From contig CM049308.1 of assembly GCA_026874595.1 (NCBI GenBank), positions 96,086,624-96,150,623 of the forward strand: a stretch of 64,000 bases of DNA, written 5' to 3'. The notes under the pieces are model-generated. The model ran no database searches and was not told the DNA's origin. It worked only from the letters and a program-made list of their open reading frames with translations. The stretch comes from Sipunculus nudus (Eukaryota > Annelida > Sipuncula > Golfingiida > Sipunculidae). Positions 24,390 to 40,100 of the stretch are shown in pieces. The position numbers and the translations under genes are program-made. The first letter of the stretch is position 1, and every line of letters begins with the position of its first letter.

Positions 24390-27300
24390 ATGTGTATGTT
24401 AACAGTCTGTACCTCCGACACAGGGTGTATGTTAACATTCTGTAGCTCCCACACAGTGGTGTATGTTCACCTGTCTGTAGCTCCCAAACAGTGGTGTATG
24501 TTAACAGTTTGTAGCTCCCATACAGAGTGTATGTTAACAGTCTGTAGCTCCAACACAGTGGTGTACGTTAACAGTCTGTACCTCCGACACAGGGTGTACG
24601 TTAACATTCTGTAGCGACCACACAGTGGTGTATGTTAACTGTCTGTAGCTCCCAAACAGTGGTGTATGTTAATAGTCTGTAGCTCCCATACAGAGTGTAT
24701 GTTAACAGTCTGTAGCTCCAACACAGTGGTGTACGTTAACAGTCTGTACCTCCGACACAGGGTGTATGTTAACATTCTGTAGTTCCCACACAGTGGTGTA
24801 TGTTAACTGTCTGTAGCTCCCAAACAGTGGTGTATGTTAACAGTCTGTAGCTCCCATACAGAGTGTATGTTAACAGTCTGTCGCTCCAACACAGTGGTGT
24901 ACGTTAACAGTCTGTAGCTCCCACACAGAGTGTACGTTAACAGTCTGTAGCTCCCACACAGGGATGTATGTTAACAGTCTGTAGCTTCCACATGCCACAC
25001 TGGGTTTATGTTAACAGTCTGTAGCTCCCACAAAGAGTGTATGTTTACAGTCTGTAGCTCCCACTTAGAGTGTATGTTTACAGTCTGTAGCTCCCAAACA
25101 GTGGTGTATACTCCCAAACAGTGGTGTATGTTAACAGTCTGTAGCTCCCACACAGGGATGTATTTTTACAGCCTGTAGCTCCCACACAATGTGTATGTTA
25201 ACAGTCTGTACCTCTGACACAGGGTGTATGTTAACAGTCTGTAGCTCCCACACAGTGGTGTTATTAACAGTCTGTAGCTCCCACACAGGGATGTAAGTAA
25301 ACAGTTTGTAGCTTCCACACAGGGCATATGTTAACAGTCTGTAGCTCCCACACAGAGTGTATGTAAACAGTCTGTAGCTCCCAAACAGGGATGTATTTTT
25401 ACAGCCTGTAGCTCCCACACAATGTGTATGTTAACAGTCTGTACCTCCGACACAGGGTGTATGTTAACAGTCTGTAGCTCCCAAACAGTGGTGTATGTTA
25501 ACAGTCTGTAGCTCCAACACAGTGGTGTACGTTAATAGTCTGTAGCTCCCACAAAGAGTGTACGTTAACAGTCTGTAGCTCCCACACAGGGATGTATGTT
25601 TACAGTCTGTAGCTTCCACATGCGACACAGGGTTAATATTAACAGACTGTAGCTCCCACTTAGAGTGTATGTTAACAGTCTGTACCTCCGACACAGGGTG
25701 TATGTTAACAGTCTGTAGCTCCCACACAGTGGTGTATGTTAACTGTCTGTAGCTCCCAAACAGTGGTGTATGTTAACAGTCTGTAGCTCTCATACTGAGT
25801 GTATGTTAACAGTCCGTAGTTCCAACACAGTGGAGTACGTTAACAGTCTGTAGCTCCCACACAGGGATGTATGTTAACAGTCTGTAGCTTCCACATGCCA
25901 CACAGGGTTTATGTTAACAGTCTGTAGCTCCCACTTAGAGTGTATGTTAACAGTCTGTAGCTCCCAAACAGTGGTGTATTTTTACAGCCTGTAGCTCCCA
26001 CACAATGTGTATGTTAACAGTCTGTACCTCCGACACAGGGTGTATGTTAACAGTCTGTAGCTCCAACACAGGGGTGTATGTTAACAGTCTGTAGCTCCAA
26101 CACAGAGTGTATGCTAACAATCTGTAGCTCCCACACAGAGTGTATGTTAACAGTCTGTAGCTCCTACACAGGGGTGTATGTTAACAGTCAGTAGCTCCCA
26201 CACAGAGTGCATGTTAACAGTCTGTAGCTCCCACACAGGGATATATGTTTACAGTCTGTAGCTCCCATACAATGTGTATGTTAACAGTCTGTACCTCAGA
26301 CACAGGGTGTATGTTAACAGTCTGTAGCTCCCACACAGTGGTGTATGTTAACAGTCTGTATCTCCCACACAGGGATGTAAGTTAACAGTCTGTAGCTTCC
26401 ACACAGGGCATATGTTAACAGTCTGTAGCTCTCACACAGTGTACATTAACAGTCTGTAGCTCCCACACAGGGCATATGTTAACAGTCTGTAACTCCCACA
26501 CAGGGCCTATGTTAACAGTCTGTTGCTCCCACACAGGGCGTATGTTAACAGTCTGTAGCTCCCACACAGGGCGTATGTTAACAGTCTGTAGCTCCCATAC
26601 AGGGAGTATGTTAACAGTCTATAGCTCCCACACAGGGATGTATGTTAACAGTCTGTAGCTCCCACTTAGAGTGTATGTTAACAGTCTGAAGCTGCCACAC
26701 AGGGATTTATGTAAACAGTCTGTAGCTTCCACACAGGGCATATGTTAACAGTCTGTAGCTCCCACACAGAGTGTATGTTAACAGTCTGTAGCTCCCACAC
26801 AGGGATGTATTTTTACAGCCTGTAGCTCCCCCACAATGTGTATGTTAACAGTCTGTACCCCCGACACAGGGTGTAGGTTAAAAGTCTGTAGCTCCCACAC
26901 AGTGGTGTATGTTAACAGTCTGTAGCTCCCACACAGTGCATGTTTACAGTCTGTAGCTTCACACAGGGGTTATGTTAACAGTCTGTAGCTCCCACACAGA
27001 GTGTATGTAAACAGTCTGTAGCTCCCACACAGTGGTGTATGTTAACAGTCTGTAGCTCCCAAACAGTGGTGTATGTTAACAGTGTGTAGCTTCCACACAG
27101 GGATGTATGTTAGAGTCTGTAGCTCCCAAACAGGGATGTATGTTAACAGTCTGTAGCTCCCAAACAGTGGTGTATGTTAACAGTCTGTAGCTCCAACAGA
27201 GTGGTGTATGTTAACAGTCTGTAGCTCTCACAAAGAGTGTATGTTTACAGTCTGTAGCTCCCACACAGGGATGTATGTTAACAGACTGTAGCTCCCATTT

Positions 27301-30300
27301 AGAGTGTATGTTAACAGTCTGTAGCTCCCACACAGAGTGTATGTTAACAGTCTGTAGCTCCCACACAGGGATGTATTTTTAAAGCCTGTAGCTCCCACAC
27401 AATGTGTATGTTAACAGTCTGTACCTCCGACACAGGGTGTATGTTAACATTCTGTAGCTCCCACACAGTGGTGTATGTTCACCTGTCTGTAGCTCCCAAA
27501 CAGTGGTGTATGTTAACAGTTTGTAGCTCCCATACAGAGTGTATGTTAACAGTCTGTAGCTCCAACACAGTGGTGTACGTTAACAGTCTGTACCTCCGAC
27601 ACAGGGTGTACGTTAACATTCTGTAGCGACCACACAGTGGTGTATGTTAACTGTCTGTAGCTCCCAAACAGTGGTGTATGTTAATAGTCTGTAGCTCCCA
27701 TACAGAGTGTATGTTAACAGTCTGTAGCTCCAACACAGTGGTGTACGTTAACAGTCTGTACCTCCGACACAGGGTGTATGTTAACATTCTGTAGTTCCCA
27801 CACAGTGGTGTATGTTAACTGTCTGTAGCTCCCAAACAGTGGTGTATGTTAACAGTCTGTAGCTCCCATACAGAGTGTATGTTAACAGTCTGTCGCTCCA
27901 ACACAGTGGTGTACGTTAACAGTCTGTAGCTCCCACACAGAGTGTACGTTAACAGTCTGTAGCTCCCACACAGGGATGTATGTTAACAGTCTGTAGCTTC
28001 CACATGCCACACTGGGTTTATGTTAACAGTCTGTAGCTCCCACAAAGAGTGTATGTTTACAGTCTGTAGCTCCCACTTAGAGTGTATGTTTACAGTCTGT
28101 AGCTCCCAAACAGTGGTGTATACTCCCAAACAGTGGTGTATGTTAACAGTCTGTAGCTCCCACACAGGGATGTATTTTTACAGCCTGTAGCTCCCACACA
28201 ATGTGTATGTTAACAGTCTGTACCTCTGACACAGGGTGTATGTTAACAGTCTGTAGCTCCCACACAGTGGTGTTATTAACAGTCTGTAGCTCCCACACAG
28301 GGATGTAAGTTAACAGTTTGTAGCTTCCACACAGGGCATATGTTAACAGTCTGTAGCTCCCACACAGAGTGTATGTAAACAGTCTGTAGCTCCCAAACAG
28401 GGATGTATTTTTACAGCCTGTAGCTCCCACACAATGTGTATGTTAACAGTCTGTACCTCCGACACAGGGTGTATGTTAACAGTCTGTAGCTCCCAAACAG
28501 TGGTGTATGTTAACAGTCTGTAGCTCCAACACAGTGGTGTACGTTAATAGTCTGTAGCTCCCACAAAGAGTGTACGTTAACAGTCTGTAGCTCCCACACA
28601 GGGATGTATGTTTACAGTCTGTAGCTTCCACATGCGACACAGGGTTAATATTAACAGACTGTAGCTCCCACTTAGAGTGTATGTTAACAGTCTGTACCTC
28701 CGACACAGGGTGTATGTTAACAGTCTGTAGCTCCCACACAGTGGTGTATGTTAACTGTCTGTAGCTCCCAAACAGTGGTGTATGTTAACAGTCTGTAGCT
28801 CTCATACTGAGTGTATGTTAACAGTCCGTAGTTCCAACACAGTGGAGTACGTTAACAGTCTGTAGCTCCCACACAGGGATGTATGTTAACAGTCTGTAGC
28901 TTCCACATGCCACACAGGGTTTATGTTAACAGTCTGTAGCTCCCACTTAGAGTGTATGTTAACAGTCTGTAGCTCCCAAACAGTGGTGTATTTTTACAGC
29001 CTGTAGCTCCCACACAATGTGTATGTTAACAGTCTGTACCTCCGACACAGGGTGTATGTTAACAGTCTGTAGCTCCAACACAGGGGTGTATGTTAACAGT
29101 CTGTAGCTCCAACACAGAGTGTATGCTAACAATCTGTAGCTCCCACACAGAGTGTATGTTAACAGTCTGTAGCTCCTACACAGGGGTGTATGTTAACAGT
29201 CAGTAGCTCCCACACAGAGTGCATGTTAACAGTCTGTAGCTCCCACACAGGGATATATGTTTACAGTCTGTAGCTCCCATACAATGTGTATGTTAACAGT
29301 CTGTACCTCAGACACAGGGTGTATGTTAACAGTCTGTAGCTCCCACACAGTGGTGTATGTTAACAGTCTGTATCTCCCACACAGGGATGTAAGTTAACAG
29401 TCTGTAGCTTCCACACAGGGCATATGTTAACAGTCTGTAGCTCTCACACAGTGTACATTAACAGTCTGTAGCTCCCACACAGGGCATATGTTAACAGTCT
29501 GTAACTCCCACACAGGGCCTATGTTAACAGTCTGTTGCTCCCACACAGGGCGTATGTTAACAGTCTGTAGCTCCCACACAGGGCGTATGTTAACAGTCTG
29601 TAGCTCCCATACAGGGAGTATGTTAACAGTCTATAGCTCCCACACAGGGATGTATGTTAACAGTCTGTAGCTCCCACTTAGAGTGTATGTTAACAGTCTG
29701 AAGCTGCCACACAGGGATGTATGTAAACAGTCTGTAGCTTCCACACAGGGCATATGTTAACAGTCTGTAGCTCCCACACAGAGTGTATGTTAACAGTCTG
29801 TAGCTCCCACACAGGGATGTATTTTTACAGCCTGTAGCTCCCCCACAATGTGTATGTTAACAGTCTGTACCCCCGACACAGGGTGTATGTTAAAAGTCTG
29901 TAGCTCCCACACAGTGGTGTATGTTAACAGTCTGTAGCTCCCACACAGTGCATGTTTACAGTCTGTAGCTTCACACAGGGGTTATGTTAACAGTCTGTAG
30001 CTCCCACACAGAGTGTATGTAAACAGTCTGTAGCTCCCACACAGTGGTGTATGTTAACAGTCTGTAGCTCCCAAACAGTGGTGTATGTTAACAGTGTGTA
30101 GCTTCCACACAGGGATGTATGTTAGAGTCTGTAGCTCCCAAACAGGGATGTATGTTAACAGTCTGTAGCTCCCAAACAGTGGTGTATGTTAACAGTCTGT
30201 AGCTCCAACACAGTGGTGTACGTTAACAGTCTGTAGCTCTCACAAAGAGTGTATGTTTACAGTCTGTAGCTCCCACACAGGGATGTATGTTTACAGACTG

Positions 30301-30413
30301 TAGCTCCCATTTAGAGTGTATGTTAACAGTCTGTAGCTCCCACACAGAGTGTATGTTAACAGTCTGTAGCTCCCACACAGGGATGTATTTTTAAAGCCTG
30401 TAGCTCCCACACA
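24390..30413. repeat. 3,012-bp tandem duplication inside the satellite
   Basis: The block 24390-27401 is repeated at 27402-30413. Rare variants such as GTATGTTCACCTGTCTG (near 24466 and 27478) and the irregular TATACTCCCAAACAGTGG (near 25107 and 28119) recur at exactly +3012. I found only a handful of single-base differences, for example near 25305/28317, 26705/29717 and 27189/30201. Confidence 0.9.
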
Positions 30414-31170
30414 ATGTGTATGTTAACAGTCTGTACCTCCGACACAGGGTGTATGTTAACATTCTGTAGCTCCCAAACAGTGGTGTATGTTAACAGTCTG
30501 TAGCTCCCATACAGAGTGTATGTTAACAGTCTGTAGCTCCAACACAGTGGTTTACGTTAACAGTCTGTAGCTCCCACACAGAGTGTACGTTAACAGTTTG
30601 TAGCTCCCACACAGGGATGTATGTTAACAGTCTGTAGCTTCCACATGCCACACAGGGTTTATGTTAACAGTCTGTAGCTCCCACTTACAGTGTATGTTAA
30701 CAGTCTGTAGCTCCCAAACAGTGGTGTATGTTAACAGTCTGTAGCTTCCACACAGAGCATATGTTAACAGTCTGTAGCTCCCAAACAGAGTGTATGTTAT
30801 CAGTCTGTAGCTCCCACACAGGGATGTATTTTTACAGCCTGTAGCTCCCACACAATGTGTATGTTAACAGTCTGTTCCTCTGACACAGGGTGTATGTTAA
30901 CAGTCTGTAGCTCCCACACAGTGGTGTATGTTAACAGTCTGTAGCTCCCACACAGGGATGTAAGTTAACAATCTGTAGCTTCCACACAGGGCATATGTTA
31001 ACAGTCTGTAGCTCCCACACAGAGTGTATGTAAACAGTCTGTAGCTCCCAAACAGGGATGTATTTTTACAGCCTGTAGCTCCCACACAATGTGTATGTTA
31101 ACAGTCTGTACCTCCGACACAGGGTGTATGTAAACAGTCTATAGCTCCCAAAGAGTGGTGTATGTTAACA

Positions 31171-34100
31171 GTCTGTAGCTCCAACACAGTGGTGTACTTT
31201 AACAGTCTGTAGCTCCCACAAAGAGTGTACGTTAACAGTCTGTAGCTCCCACACTGGGATGTATGTTAACAGTCTGTAGCTTACACATGCGACACAGGGT
31301 TAATATTAACAGACTGAAGCTCCCACTTAGAGTGTATGTTAACAGTCTGTAGCTCCAACACAGACTGTATGTTAACAGTCTGTAGCTCCCACACAGGGAT
31401 GTATTTTTACAGCCTGTAGCTCCCACACAATGTGTATGTTACTAGTCTGTACCTCCGACACAGGGTGTATGTTAACAGTCTGTAGCTCCCACACAGTGGT
31501 GTATGTTAACTGTCTGTAGCTTCCAAACAGTGGTGTATGTTAACAGTCTGTAGCTCCCATACTGAGTGTATGTTAACAGTCTGTAGCTCCAACACAGTGG
31601 TGTACGTTAACAGTCTGTAGCTCCAACACAGAGTGTACGTTAACAGTCTGTAGCTCCCACACAGGGATGTATGTTAACAGTCAGTAGCTTCCACATGGCA
31701 CACAGGGTTTATGTTAACAGTCTGTAGCTCCGACACAGGGTGTATGTTAACAGTCTGTAGCTTGCAAACAGTGGTGTATGTTAACAGTCTGTAGCTAAAA
31801 ACACAGTGGTGTACGTTAACAGTCTGTAGCTCCCACAAAGAGTGTACGTTAACAGTCTGTAGCTCCCACACAGGGATGTATGTTTACAGTCTGTAGCTTC
31901 CACATGCGACACAGGGTTAATATTAACAGACTGTAGCTCCCACTTAGAGTGTATGTTAACAGTCTGTACCTCCAACACAGGGTGTATGTTAACAGTCTGT
32001 AGCTCCCACACAGTGGTGTATGTTAACTGTCTGTAGCTCCCACACAGTGGTGTATGTTAACTGTCTGTAGCTCCCAAACAGTGGTGTATGTTAACAGTCT
32101 GTAGCTCTCATACTGAGTGTATGTTAACAGTCTGTAGCTCCAACACAGTGGGGTACGTTAACAGTCTGTAGCTCCCACACAGGGATGTATGTTAACAGTC
32201 TGTAGCTCCCACACAGGGCACATGTTAACAGTCTGTAGCTCCCACACAGAGTGTACGTTAACAGTCTGTAGCTTCCACACAGGGATGTATGTTAACAGTC
32301 TGTAGCTTCCACATGCCACACAGGGTTTATGTTAACAGTCTGTAGCTCCCATTTAGAGTGTATGTTAACAGTCTGTAGCTCCCAAACAGTTGTGTATTTT
32401 TACAGCCTGTAGCTCCCACACAATGTGTATGTTAACAGTTTGAACCTCCGACACAGGGTGTATGTTAACAGTCTGTAGCTCCAACACAGGGCTGTATGTT
32501 AACAGTCTGTAGCTCCAACACAGAGTGTATGCTAACAATCTGTAGCTCCCACACAGAGTGTATGTTAACAGTCTGTAGCTTCTACACAGGGGTGTATGTT
32601 AACAGTCTGTAGCTCCCACACAGAGTGTATGTTAACAGTCTGTAGCTCCCACACAGGGATGTATGTTTACAGTCTGTAGCTCCCACACAATGTGTATGTT
32701 AACAGTCTGTACCTCCGACACAGGGTGTATGTTAACAGTCTGTAGCTCCCACACAGTGGTGTATGTTAACAGTCTGTAGCTCCCACACAGGGATGTAAGT
32801 TAACAGTCTGTAGCTTCCACACAGGGCATATGTTAACAGTCTGTAGCTCCCACACAGTGTACGTTAACAGTCTGTAGCTCCCACACAGGGCATATGTTAA
32901 CAGTCTGTAACTCCCACACAGGGCCTATGTTAACAGTCTGTTGCTCCCACACAGGGCGTATGTTAACAGTCTGTAGCTCCCACACAGGGCGTATGTTAAC
33001 AGTCTGTAGCTCCCATACAGGGAGTATGTTAACAGTCTATAGCTCCCACACAGGGATGTATGTTAACAGTCTGTAGCTCCCACTTAGAGTGTATGTTAAC
33101 AGTCTGAAGCTGCCACACAGGGATGTATGTAAACAGTCTGTAGCTTCCACACAGGGCATATGTTAACAGTCTGTAGCTCCCACACAGAGTTAATGTTAAC
33201 AGTCTGTAGCTCCCACACAGGGACATATTTTTACAGCCTGTAGCTCCCACACAATGTGTATGTTAACAGTCTGTACCTCTGACACAGGGTGTATGTTAAA
33301 AGTCTGTAGCTCCCACACAGTGGTGTATGTTAACAGTCTGTAGCTCCCACACAGAGTGTATGTAAACAGTCTGTAGCTCCCACACAGTGGTGTATGTTAA
33401 CAGTCTGTAGCTCCCAAACAGTGGTGTATGTTAACAGTGTGTAGCTTCCATACAGGGATGTATGTTAACAGTCTGTAGCTCCCAAACAGGGATGTATGTT
33501 AACAGTCTGTAGCTCCCAAACAGTGGTGTATGTTAACAGTCTGTAGCTCCAACACAGTGGTGTACGTTAACAGTCTGTAGCTCCCAAACAGTGGTGTATG
33601 TTAACAGTCTGTAGCTCTCATACTGAGTGTATGTTAACAGTCTGTAGCTCCCACACAGGGATGTATGTTTACAGTCTGTAGCTTCCACATGCGACACAGG
33701 GTTAATATTAACAGACTGTAGCTCCCACTTAGAGTGTATGGTAACAGTCTGTACCTCCAACACAGGGTGTATGTTAACAGTCTGTAGCTCCCACACAGTG
33801 GTGTATGTTAACTGTCTGTAGCTCCCAAACAGTGGTGTATGTTAACAGTCTGTAGCTCTCATACTGAGTGTATGTTAACAGTCTGTAGCTCCAACACAGT
33901 GGGGTACGTTAACAGTCTGTAGCTCCCACACAGGGATGTATGTTAACAGTCTGTAGCTCCCACACAGGGCACATGTTAACAGTCTGTAGCTCCCACACAG
34001 AGTGTACGTTAACAGTCTGTAGCTTCCACACAGGGATGTATGTTAACAGTCTGTAGCTTCCACATGCCACACAGGGTTTATGTTAACAGTCTGTAGCTCC

Positions 34101-37100
34101 CATTTAGAGTGTATGTTAACAGTCTGTAGCTCCCAAACAGTTGTGTATTTTTACAGCCTGTAGCTCCCACACAATGTGTATGTTAACAGTATGTACCTCC
34201 GACACAGGGTGTATGTTAACAGTCTGTAGCTCCAACACAGGGCTGTATGTTAACAGTCTGTAGCTCCAACACAGAGTGTATGCTAACAATCTGTAGCTCC
34301 CACACAGAGTGTATGTTAACAGTCTGTAGCTTCTACACAGGGGTGTATGTTAACAGTCTGTAGCTCCCACACAGAGTGTATGTTAACAGTCTGTAGCTCC
34401 CACACAGGGATGTATGTTTACAGTCTGTAGCTCCCACACAATGTGTATGTTAACAGTCTGTACCTCCGACACAGGGTGTATGTTAACAGTCTGTAGCTCC
34501 CACACAGTGGTGTATGTTAACAGTCTGTAGCTCCCACACAGGGATGTAAGTTAACAGTCTGTAGCTTCCACACAGGGCATATGTTAACAGTCTGTAGCTC
34601 CCACACAGTGTACGTTAACAGTCTGTAGCTCCCACACAGGGCATATGTTAACAGTCTGTAACTCCCACACAGGGCCTATGTTAACAGTCTGTTGCTCCCA
34701 CACAGGGCGTATGTTAACAGTCTGTAGCTCCCACACAGGGTGTATGTTAACAGTCTGTAGCTCCCATACAGGGAGTATGTTAACAGTCTATAGCTCCCAC
34801 ACAGGGATGTATGTTAACAGTCTGTAGCTCCCACTTAGAGTGTATGTTAACAGTCTGAAGCTGCCACACAGGGATGTATGTAAACAGTCTGTAGCTTCCA
34901 CACAGGGCATATGTTAACAGTCTGTAGCTCCCACACAGAGTTAATGTTAACAGTCTGTAGCTCCCACACAGGGACATATTTTTACAGCCTGTAGCTCCCA
35001 CACAATGTGTATGTTAACAGTCTGTACCTCTGACACAGGGTGTATGTTAAAAGTCTGTAGCTCCCACACAGTGGTGTATGTTAACAGTCTGTAGCTCCCA
35101 CACAGAGTGTATGTAAACAGTCTGTAGCTCTCACACAGTGGTGTATGTTAACAGTCTGTAGCTCCCAAACAGTGGTGTATGTTAACAGTGTGTAGCTTCC
35201 ATACAGGGATGTATGTTAACAGTCTGTAGCTCCCAAACAGGGATGTATGTTAACAGTCTGTAGCTCCCAAACAGTGGTGTATGTTAACAGTCTGTAGCTC
35301 CAACACAGTGGTGTACGTTAACAGTCTGTAGCTCTCACAAAGAGTGTATGTTTACAGTCTGTAGCTCCCACACAGGGATGTATGTTAACAGACTGTAGCT
35401 CCCATTTAGAGTGTATGTTAACAGTCTGTAGCTCACACACAGAGTGTATGTTAACAGTCTGTAGCTCCCACACAGGGATGTATTTTTACAGCCTGTAGCT
35501 CCCAAACAATGTGTATGTTAACAGTCTGTACCTGCGACACAGGGTGTATGTTAACATTCTGTAGCTCCCACACAGTGGTGTATGTTAACTGTCTTTAGCT
35601 CCCAAACAGTGGTGTATGTTATCAGTCTGTAGCTCCCATACAGAGTGTATGTTAACAGTCTGTAGCTCCAACACAGTGGTTTACGTTAACAGTCTGTAGC
35701 TCCCACACAGAGTGTACGTTAACAGTCTGTAGCTCCCACACAGAGTGTACGTTAACAGTCTGTAGCTCCCACACAGGGATGTATGTTAACAGTCTGTAGC
35801 TTCCATATGCCACACAGGGTTTATGTTAACAGTCTGTAGCTCCCACTTAGAGTGTATATTAACAGTCTGTAGCTCCCAAACAGTGGTGTATGTTAACAGT
35901 CTGTAGCTCCCATACAGTGGTGTATGTTAACATTCTGTAGCTCTCATACTGAGTGTATGTTAACAGTCTGTAGCTCCAACACAGTGGTGTACTTTAACAG
36001 TCTGTAGCTCCCACAAAGAGTGTACGTTAACAGTCTGTAGCTCCCACACTGGGATGTATGTTAACAGTCTGTAGCTTACACATGCGACACAGGGTTAATA
36101 TTAACAGACTGAAGCTCCCACTTAGAGTGTATGTTAACAGTCTGTAGCTCCAACACAGACTGTATGTTAACAGTCTGTAGCTCCCACACAGGGATGTATT
36201 TTTACAGCCTGTAGCTCCCACACAATGTGTATGTTACTAGTCTGTACCTCCGACACAGGGTGTATGTTAACAGTCTGTAGCTCCCACACAGTGGTGTATG
36301 TTAACTGTCTGTAGCTTCCAAACAGTGGTGTATGTTAACAGTCTGTAGCTCCCATACTGAGTGTATGTTAACAGTCTGTAGCTCCAACACAGTGGTGTAC
36401 GTTAACAGTCTGTAGCTCCAACACAGAGTGTACGTTAACAGTCTGTAGCTCCCACACAGGGATGTATGTTAACAGTCAGTAGCTTCCACATGGCACACAG
36501 GGTTTATGTTAACAGTCTGTAGCTCCGACACAGGGTGTATGTTAACAGTCTGTAGCTTGCAAACAGTGGTGTATGTTAACAGTCTGTAGCTAAAAACACA
36601 GTGGTGTACGTTAACAGTCTGTAGCTCCCACAAAGAGTGTACGTTAACAGTCTGTAGCTCCCACACAGGGATGTATGTTTACAGTCTGTAGCTTCCACAT
36701 GCGACACAGGGTTAATATTAACAGACTGTAGCTCCCACTTAGAGTGTATGTTAACAGTCTGTACCTCCAACACAGGGTGTATGTTAACAGTCTGTAGCTC
36801 CCACACAGTGGTGTATGTTAACTGTCTGTAGCTCCCACACAGTGGTGTATGTTAACTGTCTGTAGCTCCCAAACAGTGGTGTATGTTAACAGTCTGTAGC
36901 TCTCATACTGAGTGTATGTTAACAGTCTGTAGCTCCAACACAGTGGGGTACGTTAACAGTCTGTAGCTCCCACACAGGGATGTATGTTAACAGTCTGTAG
37001 CTCCCACACAGGGCACATGTTAACAGTCTGTAGCTCCCACACAGAGTGTACGTTAACAGTCTGTAGCTTCCACACAGGGATGTATGTTAACAGTCTGTAG

Positions 37101-40100
37101 CTTCCACATGCCACACAGGGTTTATGTTAACAGTCTGTAGCTCCCATTTAGAGTGTATGTTAACAGTCTGTAGCTCCCAAACAGTTGTGTATTTTTACAG
37201 CCTGTAGCTCCCACACAATGTGTATGTTAACAGTTTGAACCTCCGACACAGGGTGTATGTTAACAGTCTGTAGCTCCAACACAGGGCTGTATGTTAACAG
37301 TCTGTAGCTCCAACACAGAGTGTATGCTAACAATCTGTAGCTCCCACACAGAGTGTATGTTAACAGTCTGTAGCTTCTACACAGGGGTGTATGTTAACAG
37401 TCTGTAGCTCCCACACAGAGTGTATGTTAACAGTCTGTAGCTCCCACACAGGGATGTATGTTTACAGTCTGTAGCTCCCACACAATGTGTATGTTAACAG
37501 TCTGTACCTCCGACACAGGGTGTATGTTAACAGTCTGTAGCTCCCACACAGTGGTGTATGTTAACAGTCTGTAGCTCCCACACAGGGATGTAAGTTAACA
37601 GTCTGTAGCTTCCACACAGGGCATATGTTAACAGTCTGTAGCTCCCACACAGTGTACGTTAACAGTCTGTAGCTCCCACACAGGGCATATGTTAACAGTC
37701 TGTAACTCCCACACAGGGCCTATGTTAACAGTCTGTTGCTCCCACACAGGGCGTATGTTAACAGTCTGTAGCTCCCACACAGGGCGTATGTTAACAGTCT
37801 GTAGCTCCCATACAGGGAGTATGTTAACAGTCTATAGCTCCCACACAGGGATGTATGTTAACAGTCTGTAGCTCCCACTTAGAGTGTATGTTAACAGTCT
37901 GAAGCTGCCACACAGGGATGTATGTAAACAGTCTGTAGCTTCCACACAGGGCATATGTTAACAGTCTGTAGCTCCCACACAGAGTTAATGTTAACAGTCT
38001 GTAGCTCCCACACAGGGACATATTTTTACAGCCTGTAGCTCCCACACAATGTGTATGTTAACAGTCTGTACCTCTGACACAGGGTGTATGTTAAAAGTCT
38101 GTAGCTCCCACACAGTGGTGTATGTTAACAGTCTGTAGCTCCCACACAGAGTGTATGTAAACAGTCTGTAGCTCCCACACAGTGGTGTATGTTAACAGTC
38201 TGTAGCTCCCAAACAGTGGTGTATGTTAACAGTGTGTAGCTTCCATACAGGGATGTATGTTAACAGTCTGTAGCTCCCAAACAGGGATGTATGTTAACAG
38301 TCTGTAGCTCCCAAACAGTGGTGTATGTTAACAGTCTGTAGCTCCAACACAGTGGTGTACGTTAACAGTCTGTAGCTCCCAAACAGTGGTGTATGTTAAC
38401 AGTCTGTAGCTCTCATACTGAGTGTATGTTAACAGTCTGTAGCTCCCACACAGGGATGTATGTTTACAGTCTGTAGCTTCCACATGCGACACAGGGTTAA
38501 TATTAACAGACTGTAGCTCCCACTTAGAGTGTATGGTAACAGTCTGTACCTCCAACACAGGGTGTATGTTAACAGTCTGTAGCTCCCACACAGTGGTGTA
38601 TGTTAACTGTCTGTAGCTCCCAAACAGTGGTGTATGTTAACAGTCTGTAGCTCTCATACTGAGTGTATGTTAACAGTCTGTAGCTCCAACACAGTGGGGT
38701 ACGTTAACAGTCTGTAGCTCCCACACAGGGATGTATGTTAACAGTCTGTAGCTCCCACACAGGGCACATGTTAACAGTCTGTAGCTCCCACACAGAGTGT
38801 ACGTTAACAGTCTGTAGCTTCCACACAGGGATGTATGTTAACAGTCTGTAGCTTCCACATGCCACACAGGGTTTATGTTAACAGTCTGTAGCTCCCATTT
38901 AGAGTGTATGTTAACAGTCTGTAGCTCCCAAACAGTTGTGTATTTTTACAGCCTGTAGCTCCCACACAATGTGTATGTTAACAGTATGTACCTCCGACAC
39001 AGGGTGTATGTTAACAGTCTGTAGCTCCAACACAGGGCTGTATGTTAACAGTCTGTAGCTCCAACACAGAGTGTATGCTAACAATCTGTAGCTCCCACAC
39101 AGAGTGTATGTTAACAGTCTGTAGCTTCTACACAGGGGTGTATGTTAACAGTCTGTAGCTCCCACACAGAGTGTATGTTAACAGTCTGTAGCTCCCACAC
39201 AGGGATGTATGTTTACAGTCTGTAGCTCCCACACAATGTGTATGTTAACAGTCTGTACCTCCGACACAGGGTGTATGTTAACAGTCTGTAGCTCCCACAC
39301 AGTGGTGTATGTTAACAGTCTGTAGCTCCCACACAGGGATGTAAGTTAACAGTCTGTAGCTTCCACACAGGGCATATGTTAACAGTCTGTAGCTCCCACA
39401 CAGTGTACGTTAACAGTCTGTAGCTCCCACACAGGGCATATGTTAACAGTCTGTAACTCCCACACAGGGCCTATGTTAACAGTCTGTTGCTCCCACACAG
39501 GGCGTATGTTAACAGTCTGTAGCTCCCACACAGGGTGTATGTTAACAGTCTGTAGCTCCCATACAGGGAGTATGTTAACAGTCTATAGCTCCCACACAGG
39601 GATGTATGTTAACAGTCTGTAGCTCCCACTTAGAGTGTATGTTAACAGTCTGAAGCTGCCACACAGGGATGTATGTAAACAGTCTGTAGCTTCCACACAG
39701 GGCATATGTTAACAGTCTGTAGCTCCCACACAGAGTTAATGTTAACAGTCTGTAGCTCCCACACAGGGACATATTTTTACAGCCTGTAGCTCCCACACAA
39801 TGTGTATGTTAACAGTCTGTACCTCTGACACAGGGTGTATGTTAAAAGTCTGTAGCTCCCACACAGTGGTGTATGTTAACAGTCTGTAGCTCCCACACAG
39901 AGTGTATGTAAACAGTCTGTAGCTCTCACACAGTGGTGTATGTTAACAGTCTGTAGCTCCCAAACAGTGGTGTATGTTAACAGTGTGTAGCTTCCATACA
40001 GGGATGTATGTTAACAGTCTGTAGCTCCCAAACAGGGATGTATGTTAACAGTCTGTAGCTCCCAAACAGTGGTGTATGTTAACAGTCTGTAGCTCCAACA